From contig CAXBFG010000003.1 of assembly GCA_963975155.1 (NCBI GenBank), positions 248,001 through 312,000 of the forward strand: a stretch of DNA of 64,000 bases, in the 5' to 3' direction. The notes beneath the pieces are model-generated. The model worked only from the letters and a program-made list of their open reading frames with translations. It was not told the DNA's origin and searched no databases. Both the position numbers and the translations under genes were made by a program. Of the stretch, positions 36,628-45,211 are shown one piece after another. Source of the stretch: UBA5109 sp963975155. GTDB taxonomy: Bacteria > Pseudomonadota > Gammaproteobacteria > Pseudomonadales > Pseudohongiellaceae. Each line of letters begins with the position of its first letter. The first letter of the stretch is position 1.

Positions 36628-36984
36628 ATGGATATTGTTTATATCAGAGGTCTCGAAGTAAAAACCGTTATTGGAATTTATGACTGGGAAAAGGAGATCA
36701 AACAAAAGATCACCGTCGATCTGGAGATGGCCAGCGATATCAAAAAAGCGGCGGCCACTGATGAAATCAGTGAAGCTCTCGACTACAAAGCAGTTTCCAA
36801 ACGCTTAATTGCTTTTATAGAAGAAAGCGAAATGCAGTTGATTGAAACGCTGGCTGAACGAATTGCCGAAATTGTGTTGACGGAATTCAATGTGCCCTGG
36901 TTAAGGCTTTCACTTGGCAAACCAGGCGCTATTACAGGCTCCAGAGACGTAGGTGTCATTATCGAAAGAGGAGTCAAAACATAG
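36628..36984 (+). CDS. folB: Dihydroneopterin aldolase FolB
   Basis: 118 residues. VYIRGLEVKTVIGIYDWEKE at the N-terminus, LDYKAVSK in the middle and LSLGKPGAITGSRDVGVIIE at the C-terminus are diagnostic of FolB. It converts dihydroneopterin to 6-hydroxymethyl-dihydropterin in folate synthesis. Its TAG overlaps the GTG start of folK by one base. Confidence 0.96.
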   Translation: MDIVYIRGLEVKTVIGIYDWEKEIKQKITVDLEMASDIKKAAATDEISEALDYKAVSKRLIAFIEESEMQLIETLAERIAEIVLTEFNVPWLRLSLGKPGAITGSRDVGVIIERGVKT

Positions 36985-37505
36985 TGAGCTGGGTTGCACT
37001 GAGCCTGGGAAGTAATATCAATCCCTTTGCAAATTTTCGCGCCTGCCTGGACGCGCTGTTATTGAAATTCAGTGGTTTAAGTCTGTCTGCTGTTTTTGAA
37101 AGTGAAGCAATTGGCTTTGCAGGGGATAATTTTTTAAATATGGTCGTCGCATTTGATACGGACCTGTCTCTGGATATTTTGGTTTCAACACTTAAAAAGA
37201 TCGAAGACGATTGTGGCCGGGATCGGAATCAGCCACGTTTTAGTGGCAGGACCATGGATATAGATGTACTGCTATACGGTAATAAGTGTGGCAATTATGC
37301 CGGCATAGAGCTACCGCGTCAGGAAATCGTCGAGAATGCCTTTGTGCTCTGGCCACTCTCACAAATTGCCGAACAAAGACAGCACCCTGTGTTAAAAGAA
37401 TCTTATAAAAAGTTATGGGAAAGTTATGATAAAAGTACACAAAATTTATGGCCGGTAGATTTTGAATGGCATGGACGGAAAATTTCAGAAAGAATCACGT
37501 TATAA
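36984..37505 (+). CDS. folK: HPPK: 2-amino-4-hydroxy-6-hydroxymethyldihydropteridine diphosphokinase
   Basis: 173 residues from a GTG at 36984-36986 that overlaps the folB stop (TAGTG). The motifs WVALSLGSNINP, ALGFAGDNFLNMV-like and DRNQPRFSGRTMDIDVLLYG, and the LPRQEIVENAFVLWPL block, are HPPK signatures. It transfers pyrophosphate from ATP to the FolB product. The GTG start and overlap imply translational coupling to folB. Confidence 0.95.
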   Translation: MSWVALSLGSNINPFANFRACLDALLLKFSGLSLSAVFESEAIGFAGDNFLNMVVAFDTDLSLDILVSTLKKIEDDCGRDRNQPRFSGRTMDIDVLLYGNKCGNYAGIELPRQEIVENAFVLWPLSQIAEQRQHPVLKESYKKLWESYDKSTQNLWPVDFEWHGRKISERITL

Positions 37506-37514
37506 GGGGGTGTT

Positions 37515-37814
37515 ATGAATGCTGCAGCCTTAAGTAATGAAGAGATATTGATCAGACTTTCTGACCTGAATCAGGGTCTTGATGTTTGTTGGACGCTGGA
37601 TGACGACAAGTTAAGTAAAACTTTTATTTTCGGTAATTTCATTGAAGCCTTTGGTTTTATGAGTAAAGTCGCAATCTATGCAGAAAAAGTTAATCACCAT
37701 CCGGAATGGTTTAATGTTTACAAGACTGTGAAGGTTCAGTTAGTAACGCATGAGGCAGGTGGTATTTCTGATAAGGATTTTGATCTTGCTTTGCAAATGG
37801 AAAAATATCTCTGA
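37515..37814 (+). CDS. phhB: Pterin-4a-carbinolamine dehydratase
   Basis: 99 residues with the family core EKVNHHPEWFNVYKTVKVQ followed by THEAGGISDKDFDLA. In most relatives the second motif reads THDAGG; here Asp is Glu. The enzyme dehydrates the 4a-hydroxy-tetrahydropterin made by aromatic amino-acid hydroxylases. No phhA is in the window, but folB, folK and folM are, giving a pterin cluster. A GGGGG ribosome site lies just before the ATG. Confidence 0.92.
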   Translation: MNAAALSNEEILIRLSDLNQGLDVCWTLDDDKLSKTFIFGNFIEAFGFMSKVAIYAEKVNHHPEWFNVYKTVKVQLVTHEAGGISDKDFDLALQMEKYL

Positions 37815-37819
37815 AATTA

Positions 37820-40210
37820 TTAATTTTTTTGCTTGATCCATGTCTCAATAATAGCCTGTAGTTCTTCCAGCCTTGCTGGCTTGCTCAGGTAACCATCAAT
37901 ATCTGAATTAGTATAATGCTCATCAGTATTTGCGAGTACATTGGCCGTTAGCAGGATAATCGGTATACGGCTACTCTCAGTCTCCTCTGCTCTGATCGCA
38001 TCACATAATTCATAGCCATCCATATCAGGCATTTGCAGGTCTGTTAGCAGCAATGCGTAGTTTCCCTGCCGCCAGCGCTCCAATGCCTGGCGTCCATTAT
38101 CGGCAACATGCCCGGTATATCCGAGTAATTCAAGCTGGTGCAATATGACTTTCTGATTAATTTCACTGTCTTCAGCGATAAGCACTGCGGGCCCCTGAGA
38201 CATAAACTCGTTATCAGACCTTTCAGTTCGATCAAGATCAGAGGAATAAGCATCTGAGGGAAGAGCTGGCTCGGCCTTGGCTGGTTGTCGTCTGGCAACC
38301 TGGGCAACAACGCGAATAAAGTTGCTCTGACTCATGGCATTACCATCTATACTAATGATACTCAGCTCGTCTTTGGCTTTGTACTGAACTCCGCGTTGTA
38401 CGACTAAAATTGGCATGCCGTCAGTCATATTCTGGATTAGATCCAGTTCAGTATAGAGTCTTACCTTGCTGGAAATCGTGGTTTCTGTATCGATAATCCA
38501 TAGTCGTTCCCTGGGCTTATTGTTAGCTTTTATCCGGGTTTCAGCTGCAGTAATATCATTTACCCGTTCTACACTGGCTCCGGCGTGGTGCAAATAGGTG
38601 GCAAGGCCAGTAGTATCGCCTTCATCATCACCGATAAGCAGGCATGACAAACCATCTAGTTCAGAAGCTAACGGTTGATCCACAGGTTCCGCAGGCGCCA
38701 GACTAAATGGAATTTTGATTCTAAAGCTTGAGCCTTGATGCAGTTCACTCTGTACTGTGATCTCTCCCTCCATTAGATCAACCAGATTGCGGGTAATCAC
38801 GAGTCCTAGTCCTGTGCCACCGTAATTACTGCTGGTCGCTGCATCCTTTTGCATGAAAGGAGTAAAGAGTCTGGCCTGTGTGTCCTTATCCATTCCAATT
38901 CCGTTGTCCTCAATCAAAAATTCTACGGTAAGCTGTGTGGCTGACTTCTCCAGAACAGTTGCGCGCACTGACACTCGACCAGGCTGGTTTTTCTGGCTAC
39001 TGAATTTAATGGCATTATTGATGAGATTAATAAGTATTTGTCGTAAACGCAGGCTGTCGCCCATAACTTTGCGGAATAGGTCTGGATCAGCAAATACAGT
39101 TAAGGAAACGTTTTTAACCTGCGCCAAATTGTTTAACATGACACAGACACTTTCTACATTCTCTATTAAATTAATAGGCTGGGCATCAATATCCAAATGT
39201 CCTGCTTCTATTTTTGAGAAGTCCAAGATATCGTCGATGATTCTTAACAGGGAAAGTGCAGAGTTCTGAATTAAATCAACCATGTCCATCTGGTTGCGGT
39301 TAAGTCTGGATTCACGCAGCACATCTGTCATACCAATTACGCCATTCATTGGGGTGCGAATCTCATGACTCATTTTAGCCAGGAAATCAGATTTTGCCCG
39401 ATTGGCTTGCTCAGCATCCGCCCTGGACCTGGATAGTTCATCATTCACCTGACGTAACTGCAATTCGGCATTACGACGGTCAGTTATATCAATAGAAATT
39501 CCCAGCAAATGAGTCGGCGTTCCATCTGCATCACGTAAAGCTACCTTGGAGGTTCTCAGATAAATTGTATCGCCACTACTGGTTTGAATTGGCTCTTCTG
39601 GAATCTCGAATACTTGATGACTGTTGAGCACTGCCTGATCTTTCAGTGTAAAGGAGTCGGCCTGTTCCTTGGTAAATAAATCGTAATCATTTTTTCCAAG
39701 CAGGTCTTCCCGTGAGATTCCCAATAAACGTTCACCACCTTGATTGAAACGCACAAATCTAAGATCACTGGCGCTCTTCATAAATATCATGGCAGGGATA
39801 CTTTCAATCACGGTATCCAGTGTATTGGTGGCTTCCTCGAGTGATATTTGGGTTGGGTTCCTGGCGACAACTTCACGTCCAATAACAAATAATACGCTTG
39901 CTTCAGGGATCAGTTGAATATCCCATCTGATTGTCGTCCAGGAGCCATCTTTACAGTGCCAACGGTAGTCGATCTGTCTGCTTGAGGCGCTTCGGTCAAC
40001 TTCACTTAGCTCCTTGCTCACATGGCTAAGATCATCCGGGTGTGCAAAGTGGTAGACAGATTTTCCAATTATTTCTGCCTCGCTATAACCGACTATAGCG
40101 CTACAGGCAGGGTTTATTTCAACAAACCAGCCCTCGGTATTGATGATGGCTATCAAATTGTCAGATAGCTTAAAAAAATCACCTGAAAGAAACCTCGCTG
40201 ATTTTTCCAT
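37820..40210 (-). CDS. Hybrid sensor histidine kinase (PAS-PAS-HK-pseudoREC-REC)
   Basis: 796 residues from the ATG at 40208-40210; an upstream in-frame TTG at 40232-40234 would add eight residues. Two PAS domains (about 10-115 and 125-245) precede a HisKA domain with MSHEIRTPMNG, an ATPase domain (NLINNAIKFS, DNGIGMD, GTGLGLVITRNL), a receiver-like domain lacking clear phospho-acceptor surroundings (SCLLIGDDEGD...), and a canonical receiver (LLTDLQMPDMDGYEL, LSKP). No transmembrane helix is evident, so it probably senses a cytoplasmic signal. It ends 5 bases from phhB, convergently, and has no cognate regulator beside it. Confidence 0.93.
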   Translation of the reverse strand: MEKSARFLSGDFFKLSDNLIAIINTEGWFVEINPACSAIVGYSEAEIIGKSVYHFAHPDDLSHVSKELSEVDRSASSRQIDYRWHCKDGSWTTIRWDIQLIPEASVLFVIGREVVARNPTQISLEEATNTLDTVIESIPAMIFMKSASDLRFVRFNQGGERLLGISREDLLGKNDYDLFTKEQADSFTLKDQAVLNSHQVFEIPEEPIQTSSGDTIYLRTSKVALRDADGTPTHLLGISIDITDRRNAELQLRQVNDELSRSRADAEQANRAKSDFLAKMSHEIRTPMNGVIGMTDVLRESRLNRNQMDMVDLIQNSALSLLRIIDDILDFSKIEAGHLDIDAQPINLIENVESVCVMLNNLAQVKNVSLTVFADPDLFRKVMGDSLRLRQILINLINNAIKFSSQKNQPGRVSVRATVLEKSATQLTVEFLIEDNGIGMDKDTQARLFTPFMQKDAATSSNYGGTGLGLVITRNLVDLMEGEITVQSELHQGSSFRIKIPFSLAPAEPVDQPLASELDGLSCLLIGDDEGDTTGLATYLHHAGASVERVNDITAAETRIKANNKPRERLWIIDTETTISSKVRLYTELDLIQNMTDGMPILVVQRGVQYKAKDELSIISIDGNAMSQSNFIRVVAQVARRQPAKAEPALPSDAYSSDLDRTERSDNEFMSQGPAVLIAEDSEINQKVILHQLELLGYTGHVADNGRQALERWRQGNYALLLTDLQMPDMDGYELCDAIRAEETESSRIPIILLTANVLANTDEHYTNSDIDGYLSKPARLEELQAIIETWIKQKN

Positions 40211-40340
40211 ATTTTCTGTAATAACTTTCCCCAATTATTCTTGTTTTTAATTTGAGTATTATTTTTTATATTCTTTTATAGCATAGGCCTATGTTTATAC
40301 CTACCGATTAATATAAACGTATACCAAGCTGACTGATATA

Positions 40341-41087
40341 ATGAAACCAGTTCTGCATGATAAACTCCAGGTACTTGTTAAAAATGCCCTTATCAATACA
40401 TGCTACGGTATAAATAAAGTGCAAAGTCTGCTGGATGACACTAAATTGGACACCCCGATTCTTTATAGCTTTAGACGCTGCCCTTATTGCATACGTACTC
40501 ATATGGCATTGCACTATTCCGAGCGTAAAATAATTCTGCGTGAAGTAGCATTAAAAAAATTACCGGCAGAGGTACTTGCTGTTTCAAGCCAGGCTACTGT
40601 TCCGGCTTTAGTGATTGATGAGAAAGTATCAATGACCGAAAGCTGGGATATTATGAAGTGGGCACTGCAAGAAAATGATCCGGATAACTGGTTGGGAAAA
40701 AATAAAATTTATCAGCACAGAGCTGAACCGTTAATCGAGCTGAATGACTTTTCCTTTAAACCGAAGCTTGATAAATATAAGTATGCTGACCGTTACCCGG
40801 AACAAGCTGCAGAATATTACCGAAAACAATGTGAAAATTTTCTAGTTGATCTAGAACTCTTGCTTGCAAAAAATAAATTTCTATTTTCACAAAGCATGAG
40901 TATTGCCGATGTCGCCGTGTTTCCTTTTATCCGACAATTCGCTATGGTTGATATGCTCTGGTTTGATGAGTCACCTTATCCTGCTTTACGACAATGGTTA
41001 AATTTTATGCTGGATACCTTATGGTTCAGAGCGGCATTTAAGAAGCATGAGGTATGGGAAACTGGCGATGAAAATCTTTATCTGTAA
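40341..41087 (+). CDS. Glutaredoxin/GST-like protein
   Basis: 248 residues. A thioredoxin-fold N-terminal domain carries CPYC (Cys47, Cys50) in ILYSFRRCPYCIRTHMAL and a cis-Pro motif ATVPALVID, followed by a helical GST-C domain (SMSIADVAVFPFIRQFAMVD). The pattern resembles Grx2-like glutathione transferases that reduce mixed disulfides. The N-terminal 38 residues before the domain are unusual, and a downstream start cannot be excluded. A hairpin follows between this gene and folM. Confidence 0.85.
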   Translation: MKPVLHDKLQVLVKNALINTCYGINKVQSLLDDTKLDTPILYSFRRCPYCIRTHMALHYSERKIILREVALKKLPAEVLAVSSQATVPALVIDEKVSMTESWDIMKWALQENDPDNWLGKNKIYQHRAEPLIELNDFSFKPKLDKYKYADRYPEQAAEYYRKQCENFLVDLELLLAKNKFLFSQSMSIADVAVFPFIRQFAMVDMLWFDESPYPALRQWLNFMLDTLWFRAAFKKHEVWETGDENLYL

Positions 41088-41108
41088 GTCTGTCCGTATG
41101 CATATCGG

Positions 41109-41132
41109 CGAGCAAAGCTGAAGCTTTGCTCG
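41109..41132. terminator. Hairpin between convergent genes (probable terminator)
   Basis: A perfect 10-bp stem (CGAGCAAAGC/GCTTTGCTCG, loop TGAA) lies 22 bases after the GST-like gene stop. The T run on the forward strand starts only about 12 bases later, so termination may be weak. Confidence 0.55.
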
Positions 41133-41185
41133 TTAAAGTAAGCATTTTTTCTTACCGGAATACAAACCCACTAAATATTTAAATT

Positions 41186-41953
41186 TTAACTTAACAGTTT
41201 TTTCCCGCCATCGACAGACAGTGTTTGTCCGGTAATGTAGGTGTTCTGGATCAAGAAGTTAACTGCGTAGGCAATATCTTCAGGTTTGCCTGCGTAATTC
41301 AGGCAAGTGAGGGTTTGTGTAGATGATACATTTTGCTCATTATTTTCCATGCTTGCTTGTGGCTCAGAAAAGTTTGGCGGCAATATCACGCCAGGAGCAA
41401 CAGCATTTACTCGCACCTCAGGTGCCAGCTCCCTGGCCAGCGATTTGCTTAAAGTTGTTAATGCTGCTTTTGCCATGGTGTACAGTAAAAAATTTTCCCG
41501 CCCTGAATTGCCCGCAATATCAGTGATATTAATTATTGATCCTTTGCTCTTTTTTAGCGCTGGCATACAGGCCTTACTAAGAAAGACTGGAGCCTTGGCG
41601 TTGGTGCCGATTAAATCACTCCATTGCGCTTCATTAATATCTGTCAATGGCGTCGGGTAGAAGCTGGAAGCATTATTGATCAGCGCATCCAGTCTGTTCC
41701 AGTTTAGCAGGACTTTTTGAACCAATGACTCCAGGGCATTTACATCCAGCAAATTTGCATCGAAGCAAGCAGCGGAATTTTCATGAGAACGGTTTAATTC
41801 CCGGCATAGTACTTCGGCTTCTGTTGCCGATTTGTGGTAATGCAGGGCGATATTAAAACCCTGGCTGTGAAGATGTCTCGCAATGCATGCTCCAATTCTT
41901 GCCGCAGAGCCGGTCACCAGAGCAACTTTTCTGACTGCCGGGTCAGGACTCAT
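41186..41953 (-). CDS. folM: SDR pteridine reductase (FolM-like)
   Basis: 255 residues, classical short-chain dehydrogenase. The cofactor motif is TGSAARIGACIA with the Arg typical of pteridine reductases, followed by ALINNASSF, the catalytic YTMAK, and TGQTLSVDGGKKL at the C-terminus. FolM reduces dihydromonapterin to tetrahydromonapterin and also dihydrofolate. The nearby folB, folK and phhB genes fit a pterin role. It overlaps the cca gene upstream by 11 bases. Confidence 0.85.
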   Translation of the reverse strand: MSPDPAVRKVALVTGSAARIGACIARHLHSQGFNIALHYHKSATEAEVLCRELNRSHENSAACFDANLLDVNALESLVQKVLLNWNRLDALINNASSFYPTPLTDINEAQWSDLIGTNAKAPVFLSKACMPALKKSKGSIINITDIAGNSGRENFLLYTMAKAALTTLSKSLARELAPEVRVNAVAPGVILPPNFSEPQASMENNEQNVSSTQTLTCLNYAGKPEDIAYAVNFLIQNTYITGQTLSVDGGKKLLS

Positions 41954-43118
41954 ATTTTAAAAAACCTTCAAGCTTTTCAAGACGCAGTAAACGCAGTTGT
42001 ATACCAAATTCTTCATTTTGATAACCGGCTTCTGTCAATACAGTGCTATCAATATCCTGGCAGATATTAAGGGCATCAAGCAAAGTTTTGTTACGATATT
42101 CTGTGTTGGCTTCGCTGTCATCGCGGGCTTTACGGATTGCTTTACAGGCTATCAGGAAAAACTGGAAGCGTTCCGTGCGGCGAAAAGCATCGCAATCTTC
42201 AAAAAGCCTCAACATCGGTTCCGCCTCATGAAGTGTTAACTCAGCATAGTTTTCCCAATACAGGCAGGCCAGGGTGGCCAGCTCTTTATGATCATTGGGA
42301 ATTTTTAAACGAGCACACAAGGATTCCAGTTTGCGTAAGTTTTTACTTAGTGAAAAATCATGTACGACGGGGAGTTCATGACATAAAGCCGCAAAGCGTA
42401 TAGCCGTATCCGGTGTAAGTTCTGATGCTTTCGTCAGCGCCATTAAACTTAGCCGGGCTTTCTCCAGGGAAATACCAAATAAACTCTCTATCTCCTGCAT
42501 CACCACGCCCAGGGCATAACACTCTCTAAGTGTTAAAAAGAAAAAAGCGGGTGTAATTTCGCCAATGGCTCTTCTGACTTCCTGCCAGACCCTTTCTGCA
42601 GTCAGTGAACTTAGTTCATTGTTATTGACCAGATGCTGCATTAGCAGCAGTGTCTCTTGCGCAACTTCAAAGCCTAAATGTGCAAAGCGTGCAGAAAAAC
42701 GCGCTACCCGCAGAACGCGTAAGGGGTCTTCTGAAAATGCCGGTGAGACATGGCGGAGAATTTTATTTTTTAAATCTTCCTGGCCCCCATAGGGATCTAT
42801 CAGATGACCCTCACTATCTTCTGCCATGGCGTTAATGGTCAGGTCTCTGCGTAATAAATCTTCTTCAAGTGTTACAGTAGGTGCTGCATCAATACTAAAG
42901 GCTGTGTGCCCAAGCCCGGTTTTTTTTTCAGTTCGGGCCAGCGCGTATTCTTCTTTGGTCTGCGGATGCAAAAATACCGGGAAATCTTTACCGACTTGCT
43001 GATAGCCAAGTTCAAGCATGTCTTCCGGTGTTGCGCCAACAACGACCCAGTCCCTGTCTTTTACCGGTAATCCGAGTAATTTATCGCGGACTGCTCCGCC
43101 AACCAGATAGATTTTCAT
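41943..43118 (-). CDS. cca: CCA-adding tRNA nucleotidyltransferase
   Basis: 391 residues. The class II nucleotidyltransferase core is clear: YLVGGAVRDKLLGLPVKDRD (catalytic DRD), RRDLTINAMAEDSEG and DPLRVLRVARFSAR. In E. coli Cca a downstream HD motif gives phosphohydrolase activity; here the equivalent FAALCHELPVVHDF has HE instead of HD, so that domain looks inactive. The enzyme repairs or adds the tRNA 3' CCA. Overlaps folM and lies just after apaH. Confidence 0.95.
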   Translation of the reverse strand: MKIYLVGGAVRDKLLGLPVKDRDWVVVGATPEDMLELGYQQVGKDFPVFLHPQTKEEYALARTEKKTGLGHTAFSIDAAPTVTLEEDLLRRDLTINAMAEDSEGHLIDPYGGQEDLKNKILRHVSPAFSEDPLRVLRVARFSARFAHLGFEVAQETLLLMQHLVNNNELSSLTAERVWQEVRRAIGEITPAFFFLTLRECYALGVVMQEIESLFGISLEKARLSLMALTKASELTPDTAIRFAALCHELPVVHDFSLSKNLRKLESLCARLKIPNDHKELATLACLYWENYAELTLHEAEPMLRLFEDCDAFRRTERFQFFLIACKAIRKARDDSEANTEYRNKTLLDALNICQDIDSTVLTEAGYQNEEFGIQLRLLRLEKLEGFLKYES

Positions 43119-43138
43119 GAGTTCAATTTCAAGAGTGC

Positions 43139-43963
43139 CTAATCACAATCGGTACAAAAAATTTGTTTATCTTCAAGACGCAAGGCTGTGAGACAGCGCC
43201 CCCATACACAGCCTGTATCCAGTGCATAGACATTTTCGGTGTCAGTGACGCCGTTCAAAGTCGCCCAATGACCGAATAATATGGTTATTTCCTTGCTCAG
43301 TTTCTGGTACTCATACCAGGGTCTGAAACCTTTAGGGGCTGTACTGGCTCCGGTTTTTATGGCCAGATTTAACTGTGTTTCCTTATTGCAGAAACGTATG
43401 CGCGTAAAATAATTGGTTAATACACGCAAACGTTTCATGCCACTTAGTCCATCATGCCAGATATCGGGTTGATCACCGTACATTTTTTCCAAAAAAGTTG
43501 TATAGCTGTCATGGCGCAGGGCATCTTCAATTTCATTGGCATACGCTTTAGCCTGTTTAAGATTCCAGCCGGGTGCAAGTCCCGCATGCACCATCAGAAA
43601 AGATTCCCGGCCTTTATCAGTGTCGAGTTTTTCATAATGCAAAATTGGCAGTGTCCGCAACCATTCGCAGAGTTCAGCGCAATCCGGCGCTGCCAATAAT
43701 TTTTTCAGCGTCTTCTTTTTACCACCATCAAAAGCGCCTGTGGCAAGCGCCATAAAATGCAGATCATGATTGCCCAGCACGGCTGTAAAAGCCGGGCCCA
43801 GTTCTTTTAAAAAACGTAAAGTAAGAAGAGAGTCAGGGCCGCGATTGACCAGATCACCGACCGACCAAAGACGATCTTTGGCCGGGTCGAAATTGATTTT
43901 ATTGAGGAGATTAATTAATGGTTCATAGCATCCCTGAATATCTCCTACCGCGTAAACTGCCAT
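43139..43963 (-). CDS. apaH: Bis(5'-nucleosyl)-tetraphosphatase, symmetrical (ApaH)
   Basis: 274 residues with the metallophosphoesterase motifs GDIQGCYEPL, GDLVNRGPDSL and GNHDLHF at the N-terminus and VHAGLAPGW in the middle. It hydrolyses Ap4A to two ADP. Follows apaG on the same strand by 34 bases, as in the conserved rsmA-apaG-apaH order. Confidence 0.97.
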   Translation of the reverse strand: MAVYAVGDIQGCYEPLINLLNKINFDPAKDRLWSVGDLVNRGPDSLLTLRFLKELGPAFTAVLGNHDLHFMALATGAFDGGKKKTLKKLLAAPDCAELCEWLRTLPILHYEKLDTDKGRESFLMVHAGLAPGWNLKQAKAYANEIEDALRHDSYTTFLEKMYGDQPDIWHDGLSGMKRLRVLTNYFTRIRFCNKETQLNLAIKTGASTAPKGFRPWYEYQKLSKEITILFGHWATLNGVTDTENVYALDTGCVWGRCLTALRLEDKQIFCTDCD

Positions 43964-43997
43964 TTGCTAGTGCTCCAGTTTAGATACCACTAAAATC

Positions 43998-44387
43998 CTA
44001 GTGCAGCATATGTGGTGTTGCCAGCACAAACAATGGAATTTCTGCCTCAAAGGTTTCCCCGTCTTCAGTCTGCATCATATAACTGCCTTTCATGTCACCG
44101 ATATCACTGTTGATAATAGTGCCACTGGAGTATTGAAAAGATTCGCCGGGCTTAATATAGGGTTGTTGACCAATAACACCTTTGCCTTTGACTTCTTCAA
44201 CCCGATTATTCTGATCGGTAATTATCCAATGACGATTCAGAAGCTGCACTGTTTCATTGCGATTATTCTGAATCGTGATGGTATAAGAGAAGGCATGGGC
44301 ATTGTTAATAAGATCGGATTGCTTTTCCAGGTAGCGGGTTTGCACATCGATAAGAATGCCACAATCTGTTGCTGTTTTTTGATTCAT
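43998..44387 (-). CDS. apaG: ApaG/CO2+-magnesium efflux-associated domain protein
   Basis: 129 residues. The core YTITIQNNRNETVQLLNRHW, GVIGQQPYIKPGESFQYSSG and the MKGSYMM strand are the ApaG family signature, a fibronectin-like fold of unclear function. It sits between rsmA and apaH. Confidence 0.95.
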   Translation of the reverse strand: MNQKTATDCGILIDVQTRYLEKQSDLINNAHAFSYTITIQNNRNETVQLLNRHWIITDQNNRVEEVKGKGVIGQQPYIKPGESFQYSSGTIINSDIGDMKGSYMMQTEDGETFEAEIPLFVLATPHMLH

Positions 44388-44402
44388 GGCATACGGCCTT
44401 AG

Positions 44403-45206
44403 TTAAGATATTGGTGAGTTCAGGTACTTGCAGATTCTAACATAGTCCTCAAGCGAAAGGTTTTCAGGCCTCTTGCCGGGATCGATGGACAATTGTGTCA
44501 ATTCTTCACTGGATATGATGCCGTTCAGGTTGTTGCGCAGAGTTTTTCGACGATGTGCAAAAGCCTGCCGTAATAATTTTTCAAGTTCCTCAGGCGGCAC
44601 CGATGCAAAGGGTGCCTGTTTATGAGGCGTCAGCTTTACTATTGCTGATTCAACTTTTGGTGCAGGAGAAAATGCAGTAGCCGGCACCTTAAATAAAGGT
44701 TCAACCTTGCACAGATATTGCACCATGACGCTGAGTCGGCCATAGATTTTTGAATTGGGCGTGGCCGCCATACGATCCACAACTTCCAGTTGTAACATGA
44801 ACAACATATCACTTATGCCCGGTAAATAATTGAGTAAATGGAAAATCAAGGGAGTGGAAATATTATAGGGCAAATTGCCGATGATGCGTGCAGGCCGGGC
44901 ATGAGACAACAAGCTGTTGAAGTCTACTTTTAGCACGTCATTTTCATGTAGGCTGAAGTTGGATTTACCGCCAAATTGTTCGCGCAGGTAGGCGGCAAGA
45001 TCACGATCTATCTCAATTGCATGAACTTGAGCGCCGCTGCTAAGCAGCAATTCGGTCAGAGCTCCCTGACCGGGGCCTATTTCAATGAGCGTATCACCTG
45101 CATTGGGTGCCAGTGCTTTTAGAATTTTTTCTACGATTGACTGGTCGGTCAGGAAATTCTGACCGAAACGTTTACGGGGGCGATGAGCATATTGCTTATT
45201 GGACAC
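44403..45206 (-). CDS. rsmA: 16S rRNA (A1518/A1519-N6,N6)-dimethyltransferase
   Basis: 267 residues from a GTG at 45204-45206. KRFGQNFLTDQSIVEKI, IEIGPGQGALTELL, NLPYNIS and AFAHRRKTLRNNL are the KsgA/RsmA signatures: SAM-binding loop, catalytic NLPY and rRNA-binding tail. It dimethylates two adenines in helix 45 of 16S rRNA. Directly follows pdxA (5-base gap). Confidence 0.97.
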   Translation of the reverse strand: MSNKQYAHRPRKRFGQNFLTDQSIVEKILKALAPNAGDTLIEIGPGQGALTELLLSSGAQVHAIEIDRDLAAYLREQFGGKSNFSLHENDVLKVDFNSLLSHARPARIIGNLPYNISTPLIFHLLNYLPGISDMLFMLQLEVVDRMAATPNSKIYGRLSVMVQYLCKVEPLFKVPATAFSPAPKVESAIVKLTPHKQAPFASVPPEELEKLLRQAFAHRRKTLRNNLNGIISSEELTQLSIDPGKRPENLSLEDYVRICKYLNSPIS

Positions 45207-45211
45207 GGGTA

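Noticed and set aside
38853..39269. 138-codon forward open frame
   Set aside because: Antisense to the histidine kinase ATPase region; composition is that of a shadow frame.
44001..44402. 133-codon forward open frame
   Set aside because: Antisense to apaG, which is a well-conserved gene in a conserved order.
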